Positions 1 through 8,314 of a stretch of 64,000 bases of DNA are shown here, one piece after another. Made by a program: the position numbers and the translations under genes. The first letter of the stretch is position 1. Every line of letters starts with the position of its first letter. The stretch spans positions 4,340,001-4,404,000 of the forward strand of contig NZ_JAKUKA010000001.1 in assembly GCF_023156195.1 (NCBI RefSeq), given 5' to 3'. The notes beneath the pieces were generated by a model. That model was not told where the DNA came from. It searched no databases and saw only the letters and a list, made by a program, of their open reading frames with translations. Source of the DNA: Chitinophaga sedimenti (lineage in GTDB: Bacteria; Bacteroidota; Bacteroidia; Chitinophagales; Chitinophagaceae).

Positions 1-419
1 AGCAATACAACGCAGGTAACGGGCAGCAACGAACAAAAGAGGATCATCTTAAGTTCTTCCACCTTAAAAGATAACATGGCTACACAAATGGAAAAAACAG
101 CGAATAGCTGCACTTCTGCCAGCCGGCCAAACAGGGCGCCATAATATAAGATGATGCCCGAAAATAACACCTGCAGCGCCACTTTGGCCGCCCTGGAGGC
201 GCCACGACGGTTCAGCAGGATAACGCCCATGAACAAAGGGCAAAATAAGATGGCAGGATATAAAATCTCCTGTGCGCCGGATATCGCGTAAAATAAAATG
301 CCGTACACGACAACCAACGTGGCGCAGAGAAAACTGATAAGATTCACGATGCGCACTCTTTTCGCCTCATATTTATCTACATCTGCGTGTATACCTGATG
401 AAATCAGCTGTGTTAACAT
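1..419 (-). CDS. Membrane protein, N-terminal part (probably sensor histidine kinase), cut by window edge
   Basis: An open frame runs from an ATG at 419 (MLTQLISSG...) to the left edge without a stop, so only about 139 N-terminal residues are visible. After a charged start (DVDKYEAKRVR) there are about four hydrophobic segments, such as LISFLCATLVVVYGILFY and FAVFSICVAMLSF, with short loops. This resembles the N-terminal membrane unit of the sensor kinase at 16291-17547, which also starts with a short polar stretch followed by stacked helices. The kinase part would lie outside the window. Identity as a kinase is inference; membrane location is clear. Confidence 0.6.
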   Translation of the reverse strand, partial: MLTQLISSGIHADVDKYEAKRVRIVNLISFLCATLVVVYGILFYAISGAQEILYPAILFCPLFMGVILLNRRGASRAAKVALQVLFSGIILYYGALFGRLAEVQLFAVFSICVAMLSFKVEELKMILFCSLLPVTCVVL

Positions 420-1004
420 GTCTGGGGAATTACTTGTAAATGGAATCGAAGGTTCTTCTTCGGGTTAAGGATACTGGTCTGCTATTCAGCCAGGGTGATC
501 GGCGTTTCTTGTCTGTTCGGGTTTCCAGAATTTGGTTCTTCTTCCAACTAAGTGTCCGGGCTAAAAAAGAGAATATTGGTGTTTACTGTTTTAATGTCGA
601 ACTAAGTTAATGATTTTATATCAGCTTCTCTAGCCACTACTTGATATACGGTGAAAAATTTAGGGCGGATTTACGAAGAAAAAATCTCTTTGAGCCACAG
701 TGGCTTGTTTTCGGACTTAGCAATCACATCTATATGATTATTAACGCTTGATCTGAATTTGTTAACACATTGTTATTCGCTTTGGCCGCACAGCGACTTC
801 CGACCTTACTGTTGTTATGGGACTGTGGGCATAGGCCGAAGGATATTCGACAATATCTATTGTTCCGGAAGCCGCGGTGCGGTCGCAGTATTGGGCGGCG
901 AAAGTAAAAAGCGGCAGGCGGATTTGCAAGTGCTCCTGCCCCGCAACACACCACATAAACATGTGAAAACTCCCGATTATGGCGAATTTTGATTATTCTT
1001 ACCT
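420..1004. other. Intergenic region between divergent genes
   Basis: This 585-base stretch separates the divergent membrane protein (start 419, -) and sensor kinase (start 1005, +). It is AT-rich from about 590 to 700. Short overlapping open frames at 730-992 exist on both strands, but have low-complexity, protein-unlike composition and no recognisable start context. No RNA gene or repeat was recognised. It presumably holds the promoters of both flanking genes. Confidence 0.5.
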
Positions 1005-4000
1005 ATGCTTTTGCTGAAGCGCTTCCTTTTTCCCTGGCTTATCTTGATCCCTTTCACCTCCGCAAAGGGACAGTCATCTTATGTATATACTCATTATACT
1101 ACGGAAGACGGACTGCGCAACAACCAGGTAATATCGCTATTGTGCGACAGCCGGGGCTATATGTGGATAGGTACGGCCAATGGCCTGCAACTTTACGACG
1201 GGCTCAGTTTTAGATTTATCGAATTTCCGCTGGCCAACCCCGCCATTTCCCGCGAAACCGTGCAGTGCATGTACGAGGACAAAGCGCGCAAAACGCTCTG
1301 GATCGCAATGCTCACCGGCGTAGTGGCGTATAATTATCATCTTAACACCTATCATTTTTACCCGGTACAGCACGGACGCCGCGAGGGTAGCGTGCAAATG
1401 AGCGTTATCACCCGCGATACGCACGGCCACCTCTGGACCATCAGCACCCAGGACAACGCCTATATTTTTGACACTGCCCAAAACGCGTTTGTCCCCTACA
1501 CCCGTTTCCTGGCCGAAGCACCCGGAAAAATTACGACCCTGCTGCAGGATGAAAAAGGCAATTACCTCTTCGGCACCTCGCAGGGACTGTGCTACTACGA
1601 CTATCAGCAAAAGCTATACTCTTATTACCAACACAACCGGCAGCATATACCTTACCTCGACCAGCCCGAGTTTACGCACGCTGTGAACAGCGTATACCAC
1701 AGCCGTTCGGGTATCCTCTACGTCAGCCTTTGGCCATATGGTAAATCGGCGCCCTACTTTTACCAATACCATCTCCGCGAACGGCGCATCACACCCGCCC
1801 TTGAACTGAATATCGGCGGACTCCGCCGAACGTTCGAAGACAAAAACAATAACACCTGGATCGTAGGCGATAAGGTATTATTGTTCGATAATACGGGCCG
1901 TGCGATCGAGGAAATGCTCATTGAACCCAACACCCGCTTCGGGCTGGACTACTCACAGATGTATTCTGCGGAGCCGGACAACCGGGGCAATATCTGGCTG
2001 GCCACTAACAATGGCCTGTTCGTATTCAATAAGGAAAAGCAACAGTTCCGCAGTACCCGCTTCCTCTCCAACGGCCAGCGCGTAAATTTTGAACCGACCG
2101 ACATCCTCGAAACCGGCGATGGCAATATTTATGTAAGCTCCGGGGACAAGGACTGCTGGTATACGATAGTACCCTCAGCATCCTGAAAAAAACATATCGC
2201 CACCCTACAGAACCTTTTTTCAATTTAGGCTGGAACCTGGTACGTGACCGCGAAGGCAATATATGGATGGCGGCACAGCATGGACGATACAGCGTTTTGA
2301 ATCCTAAGACAGGGTATATGCGTTACGAACGGTCCGACACGTTCGACAACCGTACCATCCGCTGCCTCACGCTGGACAGCGACGGCAACGTATGGATGGG
2401 CACACAACGGGGCTGGTCGTGAAATATGATATGCAAACCAAAAAGCTCGTACGTTACCAGGACAGTCTTTACCACACCGGCATTTCGTTATGGGGCCACA
2501 TCATGGATATGCACGCCGACAATGATCATCATATTTATTTATGTACCGGCAGCTATGGTTTGCTGGAAATGGACAGCCGTACCGGCAAGATCCTGCGCCG
2601 TTGGGGTAAGGACGAACCGATAAGAAAACTCCCCGTCAACGGCACACACAACATCCTCATACATGGCGACACGCTGGTCCTCGCCAGCACAGACGGCATT
2701 GCGCTCATAGAACGGCGTACGGACCAGATCACACGTATCACGGAAAAAGACGGTCTGCCCGTCAACATGATCACCAATGTACAGCTCCACGGCCGCAACC
2801 TGTATTTCACCACGAATTTCAGCCTGGGTAAAATCAACCTGGACAATCGCAAAGTGGTGAACTATGGCCGCAAGTACGGCATCGTGGAAGAAGCGTTTGA
2901 GCAAACCAACAACCAGCAACTCCGCGATGGCCGCATCGTATTTGGCTCTGTAAAAAGCCTGATCAGCTTTGATCCCGACCAGCTCGAAGACCCGCAACCG
3001 CCACCGGATGGCACATTACGACGACACTGCAGCTGGGGCCGCGATTATTGAATGCGGATTCTGCGTTTCAGCAAAGCAACGTGCTGAAATTATCTTACAA
3101 GGAAGGCCCGCTGACCATCGGCTACAATGCCATGGCCTACCTGGACCAGGACAATATCACTTATTACTATCAACTCGAAGGCGTAGACCCTCAGCCGGTG
3201 ATGGCGGGCAACCGTGTGCTGGTGAATTACACCAATCTCCCCAGTGGCCGGCATACTTTCAAAGTATGGTGCGAAAATGGCGAGGGGCTCGCGGCCGCAC
3301 ATGCCACGAGTTTTGTGCTGCAGGTAGCCCGGCCTTATTACCGCCAATGGTGGTTTTTATGTTGATATTGTTGCTGATCGCCGGCCTGACCTACCTGGGC
3401 TACCGCATCCGCATCAACCGCCTGCTGGCTACGGAAAAAGTGCGGCGGCGCATTGCCCGCGACCTGCACGACGACATGGGCTCTACACTCACGTCGATCA
3501 ATATTATGACCACCATGGCCAAACGAAACGTGCAGGAGAACACGCAAAAGACCGAAGACTTCTTATCAAAAATAGGCGAAAGCACCACGCGCATGATGGA
3601 GTCGATGGACGATATTGTTTGGTCCATTAACCCGAACAATGACAACATGCCGATGATCCTTGCCCGCATGCGCGAGTTCACCACCAGCCTGTTTGAGGCC
3701 AGGGGCATCAATTTCAGCTTTCATGCAGATGAGCAGGTAATGCTGCTGAAACTCAACCTGGAAAGCCGGCACGACTTCTTCATGATTTTCAAAGAAAGCG
3801 TGAACAACATCGCGAAACATGCACAGGCCACACACGTAGACATTGTCATCACGTATAAAAAGAAAACCCTGTATATGCAGGTAAAAGATAATGGCAAAGG
3901 ATTTCAGCCAACGGTCCAGGGCGAAGGCGATGGCCTGTTTAACATGCAGCGGCGGGCGCAGCGCATGAAAGGTTCGCTGGACATTGCTTCTGCGCCGGAC

Positions 4001-4039
4001 AGCGGAACGCGCATCAGCCTGCGATTTGTTACCACATAA
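1005..4039 (+). CDS. Two-component sensor histidine kinase with beta-propeller and Y_Y_Y sensor region (frameshifted)
   Basis: Membrane sensor kinase of the Bacteroidota 'two-component regulator propeller' class. A signal-like start (LLLKRFLFPWLILIP) precedes propeller blades with the motif D..G..W.GT.NGL (for example MWIGTANGLQLYD, IWLATNNGLFVFN), then a Y_Y_Y domain (ITYYYQLEGVD), one membrane helix (LILLLIAGLTYLGY), the HisKA_3 H-box RDLHDDMGS, an N-box FKESVNNIAKHA and the ATP-lid glycine motif DNGKGF. The frame breaks at about 2150, 2410, 3010 and 3355. Restoring a single missing base at each (for example GG to GGG at 2150, T5 to T6 at 3355) gives one continuous protein of about 1,010 residues. 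The response regulator follows 62 bases downstream. The signal sensed is unknown; such proteins often control polysaccharide use. Confidence 0.9.
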
Positions 4040-4101
4040 CTATGTGATAGCATAAACCGCGCAGGTCCATTAATTTTATCAACAAGAAAAAGAAAGAAAT
4101 T

Positions 4102-4736
4102 ATGATCCGGATCGTGTTGTACGAAGACAATAGTAAACTGCGCGAAAACCTAACCCTGCTCATAGACGGATCGTCCGAATTTGAGGTGTGCGGTGCATTT
4201 AAAAACTGCGACCGCATCCTGGAGGAAACTGCGAACCTGGTGCCCGACGTGATTCTGATGGACATTGACATGCCCGGGACCAACGGCATTGAAGGACTTA
4301 AACTCGTACGCAGCCGTTATCCCCATTTACCAATCCTGATGCTCACCGTATTCGACGATGATAAGAATGTATTTGAATGTATCAAAGCAGGCGCCGATGG
4401 TTACCTGCTCAAAAAGACGACCCCAGAAAAATTGTTGGAACACCTTCGCGATGTGTACAATGGCGGCGCACCGATGACCTCGTCCGTGGCACGCCAGGTA
4501 CTGGAACTCTTTGCCCGGCAGCCTGCCGGTGAACGCAGGGAACTGTATAACCTTACAGAGCGTGAGCGCGAAGTACTACAACTGCTCGTAAACGGCTACA
4601 GCTACAAAATGATCGCAGCTGAAATTTTCATTTCGATAGATACCGTGCGGTCGCACATCAAAAAATATATGAAAAGCTGCACGTGAACTCTAAGTCCGAA
4701 GCCGTGGCCAAGGCATTTAAGGATAAGTTGATTTAA
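4102..4736 (+). CDS. NarL/FixJ-type response regulator (frameshift near 3' end)
   Basis: Transcription factor partner of the kinase just upstream. The receiver domain (residues about 1-120) has the acidic pocket YEDN, the phospho-acceptor Asp in VILMDIDMPG and the conserved Lys in LLKKTTP. The C-terminal LuxR helix-turn-helix reads LTEREREVLQLLVNG...IDTVRSHIKK. The apparent stop at 4686 is caused by a missing A in the A6 run near 4663. With A7, the frame continues as IYEKLHVNSKSEAVAKAF and ends at 4736, the normal end of the domain. The corrected 3' end overlaps the convergent gene at 4717 by 20 bases. Confidence 0.9.
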
Positions 4737-5688
4737 TACGCGCCTGCTTTTCAAGAAACAAACGTAAATACTCTTTCCGTAAAGAACCGCTCAGGAACGA
4801 TTGCTCCACCATATTACGCACTGCCTGTTCCTTCCCCGTCATACTGTCGATGATAGACCCGGCGCGGGCTTCGGTGATGCCGAGCCGGCGTGCGAGACCA
4901 ATGAATTCGGGCAGACCATAATATCCATACTGCTCGTAGTGCGGCGATTTATTAACGCCGGTATATAATTCCAAAGCCGTATCGCTGCTGTCTTTTTCGT
5001 GCAGCGGGGTACAATGCAGCCCGTATGCAGGCGCCAGGGCGTAATCGCCATGTTCCGTACGCTGGATCGAAAATCCGCGTAGTCCCGCATCTCCCACTGA
5101 AAAAAGGTAATTGAAAACAATTCTTTTAAAGAAGATGACCATGGCCGGCGCGTAGGCCGCAATATGCTTTTTGATGAGTGCGCCCATGTATTCATAGGTA
5201 GGTTGTCCCACCGCGGGCTGCCGGTCTTTCAGCTGCATAAAATCCTCCTGCTGAAAACTTACCTGGTCCGGATCCACATCGAAGCGGCGCAGCAATAATG
5301 CGGGCGATTCATCCTTAAAATATACTAACCCGTTTTCGACTGTTTTGATGTCGAACACATTAGCCGCAAGCTGCAAAGTAAGATGCTCATTCTGTGTGAA
5401 CATGCGCACATGCTGGTAGTTCCCGGATGCCGGGGGCAGCTTCAGTAAAAACAAACCTTTCACATCTTCGCGCGTAAGCACGAGTTCGTCGTCTTCCAGC
5501 ATCAGCGAATACTTGGGCTGACTGCCGGGAACGGCCAAGCGTAACAGTTGTCGCTCGAACCAATACGCATCTTCCCCTATTGGCGGATTAAAACCAAGCA
5601 CCGGCGGCACTTTAATGCCATCGAACAACTTTCGGCGGCATTCGCTGCAATAACTTAACCTTTTTGTGGCTTGTAACAGCCGGGACAT
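4717..5688 (-). CDS. HipA C-terminal-type kinase protein (HipT-like) with degenerate active site
   Basis: The protein corresponds to the kinase core of HipA without its N-terminal subdomain, which is encoded by the preceding gene, as in HipBST systems. It contains a zinc-ribbon-like start (YCSECRRKLF), the GSQPKYSLML motif of the ATP-binding lobe, and the catalytic loop region YLFSVGDAGLRGFSI followed by LAPAYGL. In active HipA these two motifs read like TDGHAKNF and PFYDI. Here the loop Asn is Gly and the metal-binding Asp of the second motif is Gly, while the loop Asp is kept. The frame is otherwise intact. The start at ATG 5688 overlaps the end of the upstream gene; a GTG at 5703 is also possible. 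Confidence 0.85.
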   Translation of the reverse strand: MSRLLQATKRLSYCSECRRKLFDGIKVPPVLGFNPPIGEDAYWFERQLLRLAVPGSQPKYSLMLEDDELVLTREDVKGLFLLKLPPASGNYQHVRMFTQNEHLTLQLAANVFDIKTVENGLVYFKDESPALLLRRFDVDPDQVSFQQEDFMQLKDRQPAVGQPTYEYMGALIKKHIAAYAPAMVIFFKRIVFNYLFSVGDAGLRGFSIQRTEHGDYALAPAYGLHCTPLHEKDSSDTALELYTGVNKSPHYEQYGYYGLPEFIGLARRLGITEARAGSIIDSMTGKEQAVRNMVEQSFLSGSLRKEYLRLFLEKQARIKSTYP

Positions 5689-5692
5689 GCGC

Positions 5693-6012
5693 CTACCATG
5701 CACGAACAGTGATGGCGCCGACAGTATCTACCTGCGCGGTGTGAAGTAATAAAGCGAATTCGTCGGCCGGATCTATGTCGAGCAACTCATGCTGCTGCCG
5801 GCGGGTATCGCCCTCGGCCAGCAATCCCGAAAAAATGGGAATAATACCGGCGATTGGTGCTCGCGGCGGCTTTTAGGCAACCCCAGGCTGATAGAGGGCG
5901 CCGAAGCATCTGTAAAATAAGGCGGGTCGTAGGAGAAAATGAATTCTCCCTCGTTTGTTTTCCGCAAGGTTCCCGCCAGTCGTTCGTTAAAGTATACTGC
6001 CGCTTCTGTCAT
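5693..6012 (-). CDS. HipA N-terminal subdomain protein (HipS-like), frameshifted
   Basis: Small protein of about 105 residues matching the HipA N-terminal 'couple_hipA' subdomain (VYFNERLAGTLRKTNEGEFIFSY, then a LPKSRREH segment and SPVLFPFF). In three-gene HipBST modules this separate subunit binds, and can neutralise, the kinase. The frame breaks at about 5835 in a T6 run; adding one T restores SGLLAEGDTRRQQHELL and an end at 5693. It lies 7 bases downstream of the HTH gene and overlaps the start of the kinase gene, a tight three-gene operon. Confidence 0.8.
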
Positions 6013-6019
6013 AGTTCAA

Positions 6020-6229
6020 TTAAATACTTTGCTTTACCCGGACGATCAACTCCAAACCCAGGGCGTTAAGAATGTTGTGGATCGTTTGAAACGAGGGATT
6101 TCCCTGTCCCATTTCCAACATATACAGCGTTCTGCCCGCCATACCGCCCATTTCCGCCAGCTGTTCCCGTTCCAGCCCAAAACTTTCGCGCCTTTTCCTT
6201 ACCAGTTCGCCAATTTCCCGCAAGTCCAT
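6020..6229 (-). CDS. XRE-family HTH protein, HipB-like antitoxin/repressor
   Basis: A 69-residue helix-turn-helix protein (IGELVRKRRESFGLEREQLAE, then GMAGRTLYMLEMGQGNPSFQTI) whose size and helix spacing match Xre/HipB repressors. It is the first gene of the hipB-hipS-hipT-like operon. HipB proteins bind operators in their own promoter and also hold the toxin complex; direct repeats at 6281-6311 are candidate sites here. The frame is intact. Confidence 0.85.
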   Translation of the reverse strand: MDLREIGELVRKRRESFGLEREQLAEMGGMAGRTLYMLEMGQGNPSFQTIHNILNALGLELIVRVKQSI

Positions 6230-6249
6230 TTTTGTGAATTGAATTATTA

Positions 6250-6257
6250 CAAAAGTA
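6250..6257 (-). promoter_or_regulatory. Probable -7 promoter element of the hip operon
   Basis: On the minus strand the sequence reads TACTTTTG, an exact fit to the Bacteroidota -7 consensus TAnnTTTG, 20 bases before the HipB-like ATG at 6229. No clear -33 TTTG was found at the expected distance. Confidence 0.5.
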
Positions 6258-6280
6258 CTACGGCAATATGCTTGGTAAAT

Positions 6281-6311
6281 TATTGATTTGCTTTTGATTA
6301 TATTGATTTGC
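6281..6311. repeat. Two 11-base direct repeats upstream of the hip operon
   Basis: TATTGATTTGC occurs at 6281-6291 and again at 6301-6311, exact copies spaced 20 bases, about two helical turns. They sit just upstream of the -7 box at 6250-6257, where a repressor operator would be expected. Binding by the HipB-like protein is inference. Confidence 0.6.
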
Positions 6312-6594
6312 GAGTGTTATTCCAGCAATGAAATTCTGAACCATTTTTATGAGAAATAGCGGTTAATTGAGTGGAAAAAACGCAGTGCAGCAGGTAAAAA
6401 ATGAAGGCGTGGAAAAATGGGGCAAGGCGAGCGTCAAATGATGCGGTAAGACGGTATCCTGACAGCAACATTATTAATTTGAGAGCGGCACTATCAAATT
6501 TCAAATATCAAGCGAAAGTGAGAAGTGTAGTGACGTACGTCGCCAGTAATTTTACAGCAATTTAGAATCATTCACTAACTCAAACGAAATTTTT

Positions 6595-6807
6595 ATGTGC
6601 AAACCCGCAGATGGCCGCCGCCTGGCCAGTATTCTTTCAAAGAAAGGAATCAGCTTTCAGTGGTTTTTCCGTCAGGCCGAAATTCCCCGGGACAAAGTAG
6701 CGTCGTACCTCGACAAACCCGCTTTTGGTAAAGTAAAACGCCGGCGCTTTCTCAGCATCCTGCAAATTACGGAGGCACAGTTTTACCGGGGCCCTATCCC
6801 GAATTAA
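6595..6807 (+). CDS. Small basic protein, possible HTH fold, function unknown
   Basis: A 70-residue open frame rich in Lys/Arg (MCKPADGRRLASILSKKG... VKRRRFLSILQITEAQFYRG). The pattern of two short helices around ISFQWFFRQAEIPRDKVASY and a final helix resembles a small helix-turn-helix domain, but I do not recognise a family. The codon use is like neighbouring genes and it is followed by the separately promoted lipoprotein gene. It could regulate the divergent hip operon; this is speculation from position only. Confidence 0.5.
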   Translation: MCKPADGRRLASILSKKGISFQWFFRQAEIPRDKVASYLDKPAFGKVKRRRFLSILQITEAQFYRGPIPN

Positions 6808-6897
6808 CCCCTTTCTATATTTTGATTCAAAATGTGTAAACTTCACATTTTCATTTAAATTGCGGCGCGATAGCGGTCTATGCAACCAGTTTGGCCG

Positions 6898-6905
6898 TAT
6901 ATTTG
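6898..6905 (+). promoter_or_regulatory. Probable -7 promoter element of the lipoprotein gene
   Basis: TATATTTG matches the TAnnTTTG consensus 38 bases before the ATG at 6944. No good -33 element is visible at the usual spacing. Confidence 0.5.
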
Positions 6906-6943
6906 TTATTTAACAGCGGACTAATAAACAACCTGTAAATTTT

Positions 6944-7450
6944 ATGAAGAAAGTCTTCCATGCCGTATTGATGGCAGGCCTGCTGGCCGTCGTGTTCAGC
7001 TCGTGCAAAAGCAGTAAATCGGCGCAGGCGGCCACGGCTAAAAGTGAAAAGAAGAGCGTGAAAGGAACCTGGGTGTTGAACAACATTTCTTTTGAAGGCG
7101 TGCCTAAAACCGCCCGCATCACCACTGTGTTCAACAACATTCCCTACAAATGTCTGGAAGGCAGCGTATGGACGCTCCCCAACGCCACCGCAAATGGCAC
7201 ATACGCCATTACTTCCGGCGAAACCGGCTGCTCGCCCGTAACACAAAACATCGTTTGGTCTACCTACGACCGCGACGGTATTGTTTATTTCCAGTTCAAA
7301 GAGTTGCTCAGCGGCGTAAAAGCTAAAAATACGCCCGACGGTTACCGCGTGGAACTTACCAGCGTAGACAACAACTCCATGACCTGGCGCGCACCCGTAA
7401 ACATTGACGGGCAAACAGCCTACATTAATTACTCGCTCAGTCGCAGATAA
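6944..7450 (+). CDS. Outer-membrane lipoprotein, lipocalin-like
   Basis: A 168-residue protein with a lipoprotein signal: charged MKKVFHAV, hydrophobic core, lipobox VFSSC at residue about 21, then a Ser/Lys/Ala-rich linker. The mature part (GTWVLNNISFEG..., ending WRAPVNIDGQTAYINYSL) is a small all-beta domain of the kind found in lipocalin-like Bacteroidota proteins. Its ligand is unknown. It is a single-gene unit with its own -7 box and a strong terminator. Frame intact. Confidence 0.8.
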   Translation: MKKVFHAVLMAGLLAVVFSSCKSSKSAQAATAKSEKKSVKGTWVLNNISFEGVPKTARITTVFNNIPYKCLEGSVWTLPNATANGTYAITSGETGCSPVTQNIVWSTYDRDGIVYFQFKELLSGVKAKNTPDGYRVELTSVDNNSMTWRAPVNIDGQTAYINYSLSRR

Positions 7451-7470
7451 TAGCATACGATACTTTCCGG

Positions 7471-7515
7471 AATCCGGCATAATGCATTAAAATCTAAGTG
7501 CATATGCCGGATTTT
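7471..7515 (+). terminator. Intrinsic terminator of the lipoprotein gene
   Basis: A hairpin with arms AATCCGGCATAATGCA (7471-7486) and TGCATATGCCGGATT (7499-7513), one bulged base, followed by TTTTC. It begins 20 bases after the stop codon. Confidence 0.75.
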
Positions 7516-7545
7516 CTATGTAGGGGATAATGCCCGCTTTTTACT

Positions 7546-7553
7546 TATCTTTG
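7546..7553 (+). promoter_or_regulatory. Probable -7 promoter element of the TPR gene
   Basis: TATCTTTG fits TAnnTTTG 22 bases before the ATG at 7576, and lies directly after the preceding terminator. Confidence 0.5.
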
Positions 7554-7575
7554 CCGTCCTATTCTGGATTTAGCA

Positions 7576-8225
7576 ATGAAAGCATTTTACCTTTTTATCA
7601 GATACCGTTTCCCGTTGGGGATTGTTCTGCTGTTGGGCGGCATCGCGCTCGGCTTCACTTTTGGCTGGTGGGAAGCCTCTATTTTATTGATTTTAGGTGT
7701 GGCGTGTCTCGTTACGCACTTCCTTTTCGGCCCTATCCGCCTAGTGCAGGAAGCCATGGAAGCCGGCGACGTAGAAGAAGCTATGCGCCTCATGAACAGC
7801 ATCCGTTTCCCGAAACTGCTGCTGAGCCCCATCAGAAAAGGTTATTATATGATGCAGTCAAACATGGCCATGGCCACCCAGGACCTCGACAAAGCCGAAG
7901 CGGCCATCAAAAAAGTATGAAAACCTCCGGCATGCAAAAGGAATACGGTGGTATGGAATACTTCCAGCTGGGTAGCATCGCTTTCCAGAAGGGCGACATC
8001 AAAGCAGCCGATGCCAACCTGAAACAAGCTATGAAAATGGGCATGCCCGATAAAGAAAACGCTGCCGGCGCACTGCTGATGCTCTGCTCCATCGCCATGA
8101 GGCGCCGCGATTTCAAATCAGCGAAAGAGTATTTCCGTCGTGCTAAAGCGCAGAAACCGACTTCAGAAGAGCTGGTAACACAGATTAAAAGAATGGATAA
8201 AGATATTTCGAGGATGCCGGGTTGA
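7576..8225 (+). CDS. TPR-containing inner-membrane protein (frameshifted)
   Basis: A protein of about 216 residues with two N-terminal membrane helices (FPLGIVLLLGGIALGFTF and ASILLILGVACLVTHFLF) and a cytoplasmic tetratricopeptide part (MEAGDVEEAMRLMN, later YFQLGSIAFQKGDIKAADANL and DFKSAKEYFRRAKAQKP). The frame breaks at 7913 in an A6 run; A7 restores ...IKKSMKTSGMQKEYGG. TPR domains mediate protein contacts; the partner is unknown. It has its own -7 box and a terminator. Confidence 0.8.
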
Positions 8226-8243
8226 TCTGGTGTTCTTTCAGAG

Positions 8244-8278
8244 AAACGGCTGCCTTGTAAAAAGGCAGCCGTTTTTTA
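8244..8278 (+). terminator. Intrinsic terminator after the TPR gene
   Basis: A 13-base-pair perfect stem, AAACGGCTGCCTT / AAGGCAGCCGTTT, followed by a T run. It lies between convergent genes and may also slow transcription from the minus strand. Confidence 0.85.
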
Positions 8279-8314
8279 TTGGTGTCAGCGGGAATAAACG
8301 TTACTAAATCGGTT

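Larger units (their letters stand above)
6230..6594. other. Intergenic region, divergent promoters
   Basis: This 365-base gap lies between the divergent HipB-like gene (-) and the 70-residue protein gene (+). It holds the hip promoter and direct repeats described separately. A perfect 10-base palindrome, GACGTACGTC, at 6532-6541 lies about 55 bases before the 6595 start, and a near -7 sequence, TAATTTTA, is close by. A 68-residue open frame on the minus strand at 6298-6504 is not convincing. Confidence 0.5.

Noticed and set aside
730-992. Overlapping short frames on both strands
   Set aside because: Composition is not protein-like and the frames overlap each other without any supporting context.
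1005-4039. Gene read as several separate genes or as a decayed pseudogene
   Set aside because: Domain order is complete and conservation resumes right after each break, which single-base corrections remove.
4550-4686. Truncated response regulator ending at 4686
   Set aside because: The following frame encodes the expected last helix of the LuxR domain to 4736, so the stop is from a homopolymer indel.
6298-6504. 68-codon minus-strand frame
   Set aside because: No family, no start context, and located in the AT-rich promoter region of the hip operon.
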